The notes beneath the pieces were generated by a model that had not been told where the DNA came from, did not search any database, and saw only the letters and a list, made by a program, of their open reading frames with translations. The translations under genes and the position numbers were made by a program. DNA of 64,000 nucleotides from Micromonosporaceae bacterium (GTDB lineage Bacteria > Actinomycetota > Actinomycetes > Mycobacteriales > Micromonosporaceae): NCBI GenBank assembly GCA_020027875.1, contig JAHRHA010000022.1, positions 34,544-98,543 on the forward strand, in the 5' to 3' direction. Shown piece by piece: positions 36,410 to 45,319 of the stretch. The first letter of the stretch is position 1; each line of letters opens with the position of its first letter.

Positions 36410-37249
36410 ATGATGGTGGCAATGGGACTCGCACTGGAACTCAAGGGACTGCCGTTCGCCAAGGGCCACGGGACGGGCAACGACTTCGTCATCGTGCCGG
36501 ATCCGGATGGCGAGATCGACCTGTCGGCCAACGTCGTGGCGGCGCTCTGCGACCGACGGCGTGGGCTCGGCGGTGACGGGCTGCTGCGGGTCATCCGTAC
36601 CGCCGCCCACCCCGAGGTGGCGCCACGGGCCGATGAGGCGGAGTGGTTCATGGATTACCGCAACGCCGACGGCTCCCTGGCCGAGATGTGCGGCAACGGA
36701 GTCCGCGTCTTCGCCCGGTACCTGGTTGAGTCCGGTCTCGCCGCGGGGCCGAGCATCCATATCCTGACCCGGACCGGGCTTGTGGTAGCCGAGGTCGGCG
36801 CGGAGTCCATCGCCGTCGACATGCCGCCGCCCGAGGTGTCTGGGCAGGCAACGGCGCGGGTGTCGGGTGTGGACTTCGCCGGCACCGTCGCGACGTGCGG
36901 CAACCCCAATCTCGTGTGCTGGGTGGACGATCCGGATCGGCTCGACCTCGTCCAGGCACCCGTACTCGATCAGGCCACCTTCCCGGCCGGGGCCAACGTC
37001 GAGTTCGTGGCGCGGACCGGTGACATGCACGTACGCATGAGGGTCGTCGAACGCGGCGTAGGCGAGACATTGTCGTGTGGCTCGGGCGCCTGTGCGGCGG
37101 CGGCGGTCGCCCTCCGCGACGCGGGTCGCGGGGCTGGGGTCGTAACGGTGGACGTACCGGGCGGCCGCCTCACCGTCACGCTAGACGTCGGTCGCTGCGT
37201 GCTCACCGGGCCGGGCGTCATCGTGGCCTCCGGCACCGCCCTGCTGTGA
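36410..37249 (+). CDS. dapF: Diaminopimelate epimerase DapF
   Basis: 279 residues. The two catalytic cysteines are Cys94 in MCGNGVRV and Cys223 in SCGSGAC; GTGNDFV and the NADGS block are also present. It converts LL- to meso-diaminopimelate for lysine and peptidoglycan. It follows miaA by 3 nt. ATGs at 36413 and 36422 are alternative starts; the latter has GGTGG just upstream. Its 3' end overlaps the opposing beta-propeller gene by 69 bp. Confidence 0.94.
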   Translation: MMVAMGLALELKGLPFAKGHGTGNDFVIVPDPDGEIDLSANVVAALCDRRRGLGGDGLLRVIRTAAHPEVAPRADEAEWFMDYRNADGSLAEMCGNGVRVFARYLVESGLAAGPSIHILTRTGLVVAEVGAESIAVDMPPPEVSGQATARVSGVDFAGTVATCGNPNLVCWVDDPDRLDLVQAPVLDQATFPAGANVEFVARTGDMHVRMRVVERGVGETLSCGSGACAAAAVALRDAGRGAGVVTVDVPGGRLTVTLDVGRCVLTGPGVIVASGTALL

Positions 37250-38293
37250 CGGGTGGGCGCGAGGCACGCTGCGGGAGCGGCGAAGGCCTAGATATCCGAC
37301 GCCGGCGAGCAGCAGGCCACCACCCGCGGCGGCCAGCGCGTACCACACCGGAATCGCGCTCAACCCGGATGGCTTCGCCGCCACGGTTGGACTCGGGGTG
37401 AGCGAGGCCGGCCCCGGCGGCAGCGGAACCGCGGACGGGGTATGCCGGCGCAGCGTCGTCGGACCGGCCTCGTCGCTCACGGTAAGGAAGGCCGTGCCGT
37501 CCGGGGTGTAGGCGATGGCCTCGCCCTGGGGCTCGTCCGGCAGGGCAGTGACCCGCGGTGTGCCGGTCGTGATGGCCTTCACCACGTCACCGTCGGGCAC
37601 GTCCCATTCGTACGCGGCCGTGTACGTCCGCAGTACCACCCGGCGACGGTCCGGCGACGTCGCGGCGCCGGTGACCACCACCTCGCCGAGCGCGCCCAGC
37701 AGGTTGTTCTCGCCAGTGGAGGTCGGCGCGAACTCGCCAACCCGCTTCATCAGGACCCCCGTCGCCGTGCGTGCCTGCAGCGGTGCGGTGGCCTCATACA
37801 GCCCGGCCTTGCCGGTCAACTCCTTGGTGACCACGATCGGCACGCCGGCGGCGGTGAAGAGCAGTCCCTCGGCGTCGTGGGGGCCGTCGGGGTAGGTAAG
37901 CCGGTGGATGACCGGTGCGCCGGCGGCGGGGAGGCTCCACAGTGCCACCGTCTGCCGCCTGGCCTCGCTCGTTACGTTGTCACCGATGTCGGCCACCCAC
38001 AGGGTGCCGTCGGGTGCCATGGCGAGGTCTTCGGGGTCCCGTGCCGGGGTGGGATAGCGGACCACCTTGGTGACCTTGCACGTCGGGTCGAGGTAGACGA
38101 TCCGGGTGGCGCCGGCGTCGAACTGGCTGTCGTTGACCGCGACGTAGCCCGTAGCGGTGGCAATCAGCCCGGAGAGTTCGGTGGCCCGAGCATCCTTGAT
38201 CACGCAGACGTCGGAGGGCGCCACCGCGGCTACCTCCATGGGGGCGAGCCCGACCGCGGCGGCGAGCGTTGCCAGGGCAGCCGTGAGTCGCAC
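37181..38293 (-). CDS. Secreted, membrane-anchored beta-propeller protein (paralogue 1)
   Basis: 370 residues from GTG. A signal peptide (about 1-24) precedes a repetitive beta-rich domain (about 28-280) with WVADIGDN, HDAEGLLF, a GAATSPD block and ALPDEPQGEAIAY. A Pro-rich linker, one helix (about 316-338) and a basic tail follow. It is clearly related to the gene at 41550: same order of motifs, including WVGDFGDN and NEPQGEAI there. No enzymatic motif is recognised. The last 23 codons are read opposite to dapF. Confidence 0.75.
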   Translation of the reverse strand: MRLTAALATLAAAVGLAPMEVAAVAPSDVCVIKDARATELSGLIATATGYVAVNDSQFDAGATRIVYLDPTCKVTKVVRYPTPARDPEDLAMAPDGTLWVADIGDNVTSEARRQTVALWSLPAAGAPVIHRLTYPDGPHDAEGLLFTAAGVPIVVTKELTGKAGLYEATAPLQARTATGVLMKRVGEFAPTSTGENNLLGALGEVVVTGAATSPDRRRVVLRTYTAAYEWDVPDGDVVKAITTGTPRVTALPDEPQGEAIAYTPDGTAFLTVSDEAGPTTLRRHTPSAVPLPPGPASLTPSPTVAAKPSGLSAIPVWYALAAAGGGLLLAGVGYLGLRRSRSVPRAHPSQQGGAGGHDDARPGEHAATDV

Positions 38294-38346
38294 CGGGACA
38301 GTGTGTCAGCAGGCGCGGCCCCTGGCGAGCCGGTCGTCGTCGAAGG

Positions 38347-38448
38347 TCACTCGTTGTTCCGCTCGCAAGCTTCGCGACGGTCACTCGTTGTTCCGCTCGC
38401 AAGCTTCGCGGAAGAGCACTCGATGTTCCGCTCGCAAGCTTCGCGAAA
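38347..38448. repeat. Three tandem copies of a 34-35-bp repeat
   Basis: The unit contains CACTCGTTGTTCCGCTCGC followed by AAGCTTCGCG. Copies start near 38347, 38381 and 38416. Copies 1 and 2 are nearly identical; copy 3 differs mainly by CGATG for CGTTG and at the edges. AAGCTT with flanking CGC/GCG gives each a near-palindrome. It fills the gap between the propeller start and the malic enzyme stop. Confidence 0.85.
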
Positions 38449-38457
38449 CTCTCGCGC

Positions 38458-39903
38458 TCAGACCAGCTCGATGGTTTCGCGATCAGGCCGTGGCCGGGGG
38501 ACCGCGGCTGCGTTCGCCTTCGCGACGGCGCGCACGGCGTCGGCGACGGCCGGAGCGACCTTGGGGTCGAAGACACTCGGCACGATGACGGAAGGGTTGA
38601 TCTTCTCGGCGCCCACCCCGTCGGCGATGGCCCGGGCGGCCGCCAGGGCCATCTCCTCGGTGAACGCCTCGGCGTGGGCGTCGAGCATGCCGCGAAAGAC
38701 GCCGGGGAAGGCGAGCACGTTGTTGATCTGATTCGGCTGGTCGGAGCGGCCGGTGGCCACGATGGCCGCATGCTTGCGCGCCTCGCGCGGATCAACCTCG
38801 GGGTCGGGATTGGCGAGGGCGAAGACGATCGCGTCCTTGGCCATGCCGGCAATGTCGTCGCCGGTGAGCAGGTTGGGGGCGGAGACGCCGATGAAGACGT
38901 CCGCGCCGCGCAGCGCGCCCGGAAGGTCCCCAGCGAACGAGTCACGGTTGGTGTTCTCGACTAGCCATTGCCACGCCGAATTCAGGCCGGGTAGCCCTCG
39001 GTGCAGGCAGCCGGGTCGGTCGTACGCGATGACATCGCCCACGCCCTGGCGCAGCAGCAGCTTGATGATGGCGGTTCCGGCCGCCCCCGCACCGGAGACG
39101 ACGACCCGGACCTCGGCCAGGGACTTGCCGACGACCCGCAGCGCGTTGGTGAGTGCGGCGAGGACACAGATGGCGGTCCCGTGCTGGTCATCGTGGAACA
39201 CCGGGATATCGAGGAGCTCGCGCAGGCGCGCCTCGATCTCGAAGCAGCGGGGCGCCGCGATGTCCTCCAGGTTGATTCCGCCGTACGCCGGAGCGATCAC
39301 CTGCACGATCCGTACGATCTCGTCGGTGTCCTGGGTGTCGAGGACGACCGGCCACGCGTCGACGCCGCCGAAGCGCTTGAACAGGGCGGCCTTGCCCTCC
39401 ATGACCGGCAGCGCGGCGGCCGGACCGATGTTGCCCAGGCCCAGTACGGCGGTCCCATCGGTGACGACCGCGACGGTGTTGCTTTTGATCGTGAGGCGGC
39501 GTGCGTCAGCCGGATTCTCCGCGATCGCGAGGCATACCCGGGCCACCCCCGGCGTGTACGCGCGGGAGAGCTCGTCGCGGTTGCGCAGGGCCACCTTGGG
39601 TGTCACTTCGATCTTGCCGCCCAGGTGGAGCAGGAACGTCCGGTCGCTGACCTTGCGTACGTCGACACCGTCGAGATCCTCGAGAGCCTGGGTGACCTGG
39701 GCTGCATGGGCGGCGTCGGCCGTGTCGCAGGTGAGGTCGGCGATGAGGTTGACCGGGTCGGAGTCGACCACGTCGAGCGCGGTGACAATCCCGCCGGCCT
39801 CGCCCACCGCCGTGGTCAGCCGGCCGATGGCGTACGGGTCGGCGACGACACTGACTCGAATCGTGATCGAGAACCCTGCGCTCGGCATTCGGCGCTTTGT
39901 CAT
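38458..39903 (-). CDS. NAD-dependent malic enzyme with N-terminal ACT domain
   Basis: 481 residues, start at the ATG after AAGGGAGAG. An ACT domain (about 10-85) precedes the malic enzyme core. Catalytic Tyr lies in SRAYTPGVA and catalytic Lys in LTIKSNTVAV; DDQHGTAI supplies metal ligands and GAGAAGTA the NAD site. It decarboxylates malate to pyruvate; the ACT domain suggests amino-acid control. Oriented away from hflX with about 120 bp between. Confidence 0.9.
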   Translation of the reverse strand: MTKRRMPSAGFSITIRVSVVADPYAIGRLTTAVGEAGGIVTALDVVDSDPVNLIADLTCDTADAAHAAQVTQALEDLDGVDVRKVSDRTFLLHLGGKIEVTPKVALRNRDELSRAYTPGVARVCLAIAENPADARRLTIKSNTVAVVTDGTAVLGLGNIGPAAALPVMEGKAALFKRFGGVDAWPVVLDTQDTDEIVRIVQVIAPAYGGINLEDIAAPRCFEIEARLRELLDIPVFHDDQHGTAICVLAALTNALRVVGKSLAEVRVVVSGAGAAGTAIIKLLLRQGVGDVIAYDRPGCLHRGLPGLNSAWQWLVENTNRDSFAGDLPGALRGADVFIGVSAPNLLTGDDIAGMAKDAIVFALANPDPEVDPREARKHAAIVATGRSDQPNQINNVLAFPGVFRGMLDAHAEAFTEEMALAAARAIADGVGAEKINPSVIVPSVFDPKVAPAVADAVRAVAKANAAAVPRPRPDRETIELV

Positions 39904-40023
39904 GGCTCTCCCTTGGGGATGTCTCGTGGTGGACAGGTGCATTCTCGCCCGTTCGTCATTGTTACGGCGCGCCGGGAGAACTCGGATGCGGGCAGTCGCC
40001 GTAGCGTGGCACGATCAAAGGTG

Positions 40024-41475
40024 ATGAGTAAGAAGGAAGTCGTACCCGAGTTCGAGGACCGCGCCGGAGGCGATCAACGCGGCAACCGCTCCGACTCGGC
40101 CGGCGAGTTCGAGCTGGAGGAGCGAAACGCGCTGCGGCGCGTGGCCGGGCTCTCCACCGAGCTGGCTGACGTCACCGAGGTCGAGTATCGCCAGCTGCGG
40201 CTCGAGCGGGTGGTGCTGGTCGGTGTCTGGACCGAAGGAACGGCCACGGATGCGGACAACTCCCTCGCCGAGCTGGCCGATCTGGCGAAGACGGCCGGCT
40301 CGCAGGTGCTCGAAGGCCTGATCCAGCGCCGCAACCGGCCGGACCCATCCACGTTCATCGGCCGTGGCAAGGTCGATGAACTGCGCGCCGTCGTGGTCGA
40401 CTCTGGCGCCGACACGGTGATATGCGACGGCGAGCTGTCGCCGAGCCAGCTGCGCACGCTGGAGGAGAAGATCAAGATCAAAGTAATCGACCGGACAGCA
40501 TTGATCTTGGATATCTTCGCCCAGCACGCGAAGAGCCACGAGGGCAAGGCTCAGGTTGAGCTGGCCCAGCTTCAGTACTTCCTGCCCCGCCTTCGCGGTT
40601 GGGGAGCGGCGCTGTCGCGCCAGACCGGCGGCAGTGGTCGGGGCGGAGGTGCCGGTGGCGGCGTGGGTCTGCGCGGGCCCGGTGAGACCAAGATCGAGAC
40701 CGATAGGCGCCGGATCCGGACTCGGATCTCCCGGCTCAAGCGTGAGATCGCCAACATGCGGACCGTACGGGACACCAAGCGCGCGGTTCGCCGGCGGCAC
40801 AGCGTGCCGGGCGTTGCGATCGCCGGCTATACCAACGCTGGCAAGTCCTCCATCCTGAACCGGCTTACCGGTGCGGGGGTACTGGTCGAGGATGCGCTCT
40901 TCGCCACGCTCGACCCGACCACCCGCCGGTCGCGGACGGCAGAGGGTCGGGTCTACACCCTCTCCGACACGGTCGGCTTCGTCCGGCATCTGCCGCACCA
41001 GCTCGTGGAGGCGTTCCGGTCGACCCTCGAGGAGGTCGGTCAGGCCGACCTCGTAGTGCATGTCGTGGATGGTGCCCACGTCGATCCGGAGGAGCAGGTC
41101 CGCGCGGTTCGCGAGGTCCTCGCCGAGGTCGGCGCCGAGCGGGTGCCCGAGCTGCTTGTGGTGAACAAGACCGACGCGGCCGAGGAGGAGACGCTGTTAC
41201 GGTTGAAGCGCCGCTGGCCCGAGGCCGTGCTCGTTTCGGCTCGCACGGGTGCCGGCCTGGATCTGCTGCGTCACACGGTGGAGGCGCGGCTACCGCGACC
41301 GGCCGTGGAACTCGATGTCCTGGTTCCTTATGACCGCGGCGACCTGGTCGCCAGGGTGCACGAGCGGGGTGAGGTGCTCGGCTCGGAGCACACTGAGGAG
41401 GGCACCGAGCTGCGGGTACGCGTCGATCAGATGCTTGCGGCGGAACTCGCCCCGTTCGCGGTTACCGCTGCGTAA
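40024..41475 (+). CDS. hflX: Ribosome-associated GTPase HflX
   Basis: 483 residues. The frame is open from 39001, but the upstream part lies opposite the malic enzyme and is a shadow; I start at ATG of MSKKEVVPEF (GTG one codon earlier possible). The HflX N-terminal domain with GRGKVDEL, a Gly-rich linker and GPGETKIETDRR precede the G domain: G1 GYTNAGKS (about 268), G3 DTVGF, G4 NKTD. HflX splits or rescues stalled 70S ribosomes under stress. Confidence 0.94.
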   Translation: MSKKEVVPEFEDRAGGDQRGNRSDSAGEFELEERNALRRVAGLSTELADVTEVEYRQLRLERVVLVGVWTEGTATDADNSLAELADLAKTAGSQVLEGLIQRRNRPDPSTFIGRGKVDELRAVVVDSGADTVICDGELSPSQLRTLEEKIKIKVIDRTALILDIFAQHAKSHEGKAQVELAQLQYFLPRLRGWGAALSRQTGGSGRGGGAGGGVGLRGPGETKIETDRRRIRTRISRLKREIANMRTVRDTKRAVRRRHSVPGVAIAGYTNAGKSSILNRLTGAGVLVEDALFATLDPTTRRSRTAEGRVYTLSDTVGFVRHLPHQLVEAFRSTLEEVGQADLVVHVVDGAHVDPEEQVRAVREVLAEVGAERVPELLVVNKTDAAEEETLLRLKRRWPEAVLVSARTGAGLDLLRHTVEARLPRPAVELDVLVPYDRGDLVARVHERGEVLGSEHTEEGTELRVRVDQMLAAELAPFAVTAA

Positions 41476-41515
41476 GTGGGTTGTAGCTCACTGTTACCTG
41501 GCTCATCCGGACTAC

Positions 41516-41536
41516 GCAGAGTGCCGGTCACTCTGC
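41516..41536. terminator. Hairpin between hflX and the propeller gene
   Basis: GCAGAGTG and CACTCTGC form a perfect 8-bp stem with loop CCGGT. It lies 40 nt after hflX and only 13 nt before the next ATG, so it could be a terminator or a 5'-leader structure covering the ribosome-binding region of the next gene. Confidence 0.5.
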
Positions 41537-41549
41537 CAGACTAAGACGC

Positions 41550-43277
41550 ATGCGTCGTCCCCCCTCCCGGTTCTCCGGGGCGTCATCCCTGCTGATCGGC
41601 GCGGCTGTCGTGGTGGTTGCGACGGTCGTCGTCGGCCCTGCCGCCGCCTTCGCGGAGGATCCGACCCCCACCCCGAGCGTGAGCTCCAGCGCCGGCGCGG
41701 CCGATCCTTACATCAGCGCTGCCACCCCGGGCGAGGCTGTCTGCACACTCAGTAGCACCGCGCTCGATCAGATCACCGGCATGGTCGCGACCGACAAGGG
41801 CATTTATGTCGTGGAGGGCGGCGACGGAGCCGATCCGGCGACCGTCGTCATCCATACGGTCGACGCCACCAACTGCCAGTCGACCTCGAAGAACTACGGC
41901 TTCAATCCGATCGACCCGGAGGACCTGGCGCTGGGGGCGAACAACACCCTCTGGGTAGGGGATTTCGGCGACAACACTCTGGGCAGCGGACCAGCCCGGG
42001 ACACGGTGGCCCTTGAGAAGGTCACCATCGGTGGCACCAAGGCTGCGGTTCCCTACCGTTTGACGTACGCCAAGGGTGGAAAGTTCGACGCCGAGGCGAT
42101 GCTGCTTGACAAGGATGACCTCCCGATCATCTTCACGCAGGAGGGCGGAAAGGCCGGTATCTATAAGGCCAACAAGGCGCTCGTGCCGGATACCAGGTCG
42201 AACCTGCCGGTCCTGGAGAAGGTTGGCGATTTCACACCGCAGAAGACCGGCACCGCGAACCAGATGGGCGTCGTCGGCCAGAGCCTCGTGACCGGCGCCG
42301 CGAAGTCGCCCGACGGCAAGTCGGTCGTGATCCGTACCCGCTCGGACGCCTACGAGTTCACAGTCGGTGAGGATGGCGACGTCGTCAAGGCGATCATCGA
42401 AGGCAAGCCGGTGATCACCCGGCTGCCGAACGAGCCTCAGGGCGAGGCGATCAGCTACAGCGCCGATGGCAGCAAGTTCCTCACCATCTCGGTCAAGCCG
42501 AAGGGCGCGACGGGGAATCCGAAGTTGCTGAGCTATACCCGCCATGTGCCGGACCTGGCGGAAGAGCCCACTGCCGGCGACGAACTCCCGGCGGCTCCGG
42601 GTGCTGGGCAGAGCTGGTTCGACAAGCTGTCGTTCTCGGAGCTGACGCGGATCGTGGCCGCCGTGGGCGTCGTGGGTCTGGTGCTCGCGATCTCCGGCAT
42701 CGTCGGGATCCGTCGGGCGCGTAAGCGTCGCCGGGAAGAGGAAGACGAGTACGACTACGACGACTACGACGATGACCCGCGCGGCAGGGGCAGACGCGGT
42801 CGCGGTGGTCGTGACCGCGAGGATGAGCACAGCTTCTCCGGCCTACGCGACTCCCGCTACGCCGATGGGTATGACCAGTACGGCGGTGGGTACGCCGACG
42901 CTGGGTACGGCAGTAACGGCTATGCCGGCAACGGATACGGCGGCGGCTACGCCGACGCGGGGTACGGCGGCGCCCACGCCGGACAGGCGCATGGCGCCGA
43001 TGCCTACGGCGGCGCCCAGTACGGCGCCGACCCGTACGGGCAGCAGTACGCTGCCCCGCAGTACGGCGCGCCGCAGTACGGTGACCAGTCGCAGTACGGC
43101 GCGCCACAGGCCGACTATGGCGCTTACGGGGGCCAGCAGCCCGCCGCCGACTACGGCGGCCAGCAGCACTACGGCGCCGACTACGGCGGCCAGGCCCAAG
43201 GTCAGCACGGCAGTCAGTACGGCGGCTACGGCTACGAGGAAGACTTCGACCCGATGCAGGACCCGCGGCGCCGATAA
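41550..43277 (+). CDS. Secreted beta-propeller protein with Tyr/Gly/Gln-rich cytosolic tail (paralogue 2)
   Basis: 575 residues. Signal peptide at about 10-35, beta-propeller-like domain (about 50-330) sharing WVGDFGDN, FDAEAMLL, GAAKSPDGKS and NEPQGEAI with the gene at 37.2-38.3 kb, then one helix (about 367-388). After it comes a charged stretch (RKRRREEEDEYDYDDYDDD) and about 160 residues of Tyr-Gly-Gln-Ala-rich low complexity (QYGAPQYG and GGYADAGYG repeats). By helix orientation this tail is cytosolic. It resembles phase-separating or prion-like sequences in composition only. Function unknown. Confidence 0.78.
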   Translation: MRRPPSRFSGASSLLIGAAVVVVATVVVGPAAAFAEDPTPTPSVSSSAGAADPYISAATPGEAVCTLSSTALDQITGMVATDKGIYVVEGGDGADPATVVIHTVDATNCQSTSKNYGFNPIDPEDLALGANNTLWVGDFGDNTLGSGPARDTVALEKVTIGGTKAAVPYRLTYAKGGKFDAEAMLLDKDDLPIIFTQEGGKAGIYKANKALVPDTRSNLPVLEKVGDFTPQKTGTANQMGVVGQSLVTGAAKSPDGKSVVIRTRSDAYEFTVGEDGDVVKAIIEGKPVITRLPNEPQGEAISYSADGSKFLTISVKPKGATGNPKLLSYTRHVPDLAEEPTAGDELPAAPGAGQSWFDKLSFSELTRIVAAVGVVGLVLAISGIVGIRRARKRRREEEDEYDYDDYDDDPRGRGRRGRGGRDREDEHSFSGLRDSRYADGYDQYGGGYADAGYGSNGYAGNGYGGGYADAGYGGAHAGQAHGADAYGGAQYGADPYGQQYAAPQYGAPQYGDQSQYGAPQADYGAYGGQQPAADYGGQQHYGADYGGQAQGQHGSQYGGYGYEEDFDPMQDPRRR

Positions 43278-43360
43278 GGCACCGCGGGGCTCCGGCTTGG
43301 CCGCCGTCGGCCAGTCCACTGCGCTCGTCACTAGTCCGCGTTGTTCGTAAGTCCGGGCTC

Positions 43361-43418
43361 TTCGTCGTTGCGCGCCCTTCGTCGTTGCGCGCCCTTCGTC
43401 ATTGCGGGCCGTTCGTCA
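43361..43418. repeat. 17-bp tandem repeats abutting the lexA stop
   Basis: TTCGTCGTTGCGCGCCC at 43361 and 43378 is identical; the copy at 43395 has three changes; a fourth starts TTCGTCA at 43412 and contains the lexA stop codon. Period is exactly 17 bp. No hairpin potential is evident; origin by slippage is likely. Confidence 0.8.
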
Positions 43419-44186
43419 CACCCGTCGTAGTACTGCGACGACCTTGCCGAGGATCGTGGCGTCGTCGCCGGCGATGGGCTCAAACGCCGGGTTGTGCGGC
43501 ATCAGCCACACGTGCCCGTCGCGGAAGCGATAGGTCTTCACGGTGGCCTCACCATCGAGCATCGCGGCCACGATCTCGCCGTTGTTTGCCGACGGCTGCT
43601 GGCGCACGACGACCCAGTCGCCGTCGCATATCGCCGCGTCGAGCATGGAGTCGCCCTTGACCTGGAGCAGGAAGAGCGTGCCGTCACCGACGATCTCACG
43701 GGGGAGCGGGAACACGCCCTCCACGGACTGCTCGGCAAGGATTGGTCCACCGGCAGCGATACGGCCCAGCACTGGCACATACGCGGGGGCCGGGCGCGCT
43801 GCCCGTACCGCCTCTTCGTCGTCGAGTTCCAGCTCGCTCGGCGGGCGGACGTCGACCGCACGCGGGCGGTTGGGATCCTTGCGCAGATAGCCCTTCTTCT
43901 GCAGCACACCCATCTGGTACGCGACGCTGGACGGCGACACCAGCCCCACCGCCTCGCCGATCTCACGCACAGTCGGCGGGTAACCGCGTCGTTCCACTGT
44001 GTCCCGGATGTAGTCGAGGATCTTCCGTTGGCGCGTCGTCAGATCCGCCGCGAAGACCTCCGGTAGCGCGGTCATCACGGCCTCGACCGCCCGCAGCTCT
44101 CCAGCACCCCCTCGGCGTCGCATTCGCGTTCGTGTCGCGGCGTCTGGCGAAGCGTCGTCCCCTTTGCGCCGGTCGTCGGTTGCCAC
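43416..44186 (-). CDS. lexA: SOS repressor LexA
   Basis: 256 residues from GTG after GGGAGG. The N-terminal winged helix ([20 protein letters not shown]) follows a 40-residue basic extension. The cleavage site is AAGG in [10 protein letters not shown]. The catalytic dyad is Ser180 (VKGDSM) and Lys217 (ATVKTY), 37 residues apart as in E. coli LexA. RecA filaments trigger its self-cleavage. Two LexA boxes lie upstream, between lexA and nrdR. Confidence 0.96.
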   Translation of the reverse strand: MATDDRRKGDDASPDAATRTRMRRRGGAGELRAVEAVMTALPEVFAADLTTRQRKILDYIRDTVERRGYPPTVREIGEAVGLVSPSSVAYQMGVLQKKGYLRKDPNRPRAVDVRPPSELELDDEEAVRAARPAPAYVPVLGRIAAGGPILAEQSVEGVFPLPREIVGDGTLFLLQVKGDSMLDAAICDGDWVVVRQQPSANNGEIVAAMLDGEATVKTYRFRDGHVWLMPHNPAFEPIAGDDATILGKVVAVLRRV

Positions 44187-44270
44187 GTCCGTCCTCCCTT
44201 ATTTCGCTCGTGCTGCTTCGCTCGTGTGTTCTGCGCCTCGAACAACCGTATCGCCGTTCTGTCCAAAAAT

Positions 44271-44284
44271 CAAACAACTGTTCG
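44271..44284. promoter_or_regulatory. LexA box with one mismatch
   Basis: CAAACAACTGTTCG matches CGAAC-N4-GTTCG except at the second base. It is closer to lexA than the perfect box and, like it, could govern lexA in one direction and the nrdR side in the other. Confidence 0.55.
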
Positions 44285-44305
44285 ACCTGCGTGTCGCTAG
44301 TGCGG

Positions 44306-44319
44306 CGAACTGTTGTTCG
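44306..44319. promoter_or_regulatory. Perfect LexA (SOS) box
   Basis: CGAACTGTTGTTCG fits the actinobacterial SOS consensus exactly. It is about 120 nt upstream of lexA on the minus strand and about 380 nt upstream of nrdR on the plus strand. Confidence 0.8.
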
Positions 44320-44538
44320 CGCGTCGCCTCGACATGCCCCGCACGTCGGGCTAGCGTCGCACGGTAGTTCTATCGTACGACCGTTCTAGTCAGAAGGCTG
44401 CCATGGACTGTCCCTCGGACCCGGTACGGCAGGACGCCGCGGTCGTTGGACGCTGCGGTGGAGCGCAAAATGTCGTACCCCTGGCGTGGAATAGGAGCGT
44501 GTCGGCTTGCGTCCCAGTTGACAGCGAGCTAGCGTCGA

Positions 44539-44554
44539 CCACAAGATGTAGTAG
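44539..44554. promoter_or_regulatory. NrdR-box-like site upstream of nrdR
   Basis: CCACAAGATGTAGTAG matches the NrdR consensus aCACwAtATaTwGTgt at the core CAC.A.AT.T.GT. A weaker second candidate, CCACAAGTTGGGGACA, starts about 35 bp downstream (44574). Paired boxes ahead of nrdR-nrdJ would allow autoregulation. Confidence 0.55.
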
Positions 44555-44616
44555 TTACACTGTTGTGACTTACCCACAAGTTGGGGACAGTTCAGCGGAC
44601 AGACATAGCACCGATC

Positions 44617-44650
44617 CTGACGTGGGCCCACCCTGCAGGGCCCGCGTCAG
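44617..44650. promoter_or_regulatory. GC-rich leader hairpin before nrdR
   Basis: CTGACGTGGGCCC pairs with GGGCCCGCGTCAG (12 of 13 bp plus one G-T) around an 8-nt loop. It ends 49 nt before the nrdR ATG, after the putative NrdR boxes, so it should be in the 5' leader. An attenuator or an mRNA-stability element are both possible. Confidence 0.5.
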
Positions 44651-44699
44651 GGTCAGAGGCGTGGACTTGAGAAGTCGCGTTGAGGAGGAGGGTGTCGTC

Positions 44700-45221
44700 A
44701 TGCGTTGTCCGTACTGCCGCCACGCCGACTCACGTGTGGTCGACTCTCGGGAGGCGGAGGATGGTGCTCTGATCCGGCGCCGCCGGTCCTGCCAGGAGTG
44801 CGGACGCCGGTTCACCACTGTCGAGGAGGCCGTGCTCGCGGTGGTGAAGAGGAGCGGCGTCACTGAGCCGTTCAGTCGGTTGAAGATCATGGCTGGGGTG
44901 CGCAAGGCGTGCCAGGGTCGGCCGGTCGACGAAGACTCGATCGCGCTGCTCGCGCAGAAGGTCGAGGAGACGATCCGGGCACGAGGCGTGGCGGAGGTGC
45001 CGAGCCACGAGGTCGGCCTCGCGATCCTTGGCCCGCTCCGCGAACTGGATGAGGTCGCCTACCTCCGATTCGCGAGCGTGTATCGCTCGTTCGACTCGCT
45101 GAGCGACTTCGAGCGGGAGATCGCTGCCCTGCGATCGAGCGGGAAGGCCACCAATAGCGGGGGTGGCAAGGCTACGAATGGCAGCCATCCCGAGCCGGCG
45201 AGGCCGGCCAGACAGACGTGA
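44700..45221 (+). CDS. nrdR: Transcriptional repressor NrdR
   Basis: 173 residues from the ATG after GAGGAGGAGG; the frame is open far upstream but without support. N-terminal zinc ribbon CPYC...CQEC, then an ATP-cone domain ([20 protein letters not shown]). NrdR senses ATP/dATP and represses ribonucleotide reductase genes. nrdJ follows 98 nt later on the same strand. The C-terminal 20 residues (GKATN repeats) are a disordered tail. Confidence 0.94.
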   Translation: MRCPYCRHADSRVVDSREAEDGALIRRRRSCQECGRRFTTVEEAVLAVVKRSGVTEPFSRLKIMAGVRKACQGRPVDEDSIALLAQKVEETIRARGVAEVPSHEVGLAILGPLRELDEVAYLRFASVYRSFDSLSDFEREIAALRSSGKATNSGGGKATNGSHPEPARPARQT

Positions 45222-45319
45222 CCGGCGGCGCCTGAGGCTGCGGCGCTACCGGAGTTGAGAGATCCATCCTGACAACGTGAGCGCGGCGTGGGCCGCGGGG
45301 GCACACAAGGGAGACGGGC

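Noticed and set aside
38347..38448. Possible CRISPR array
   Set aside because: Units are contiguous, with no unique spacers and no cas genes nearby; they are simple tandem repeats.
39001..40023. 341-codon extension of HflX
   Set aside because: It lies opposite the malic enzyme and has no similarity to HflX; the protein starts normally at 40024.
44403..44699. 99-codon N-terminal extension of NrdR
   Set aside because: It covers the promoter region with NrdR-like boxes and the leader hairpin; the zinc ribbon starts right at the ATG at 44700.
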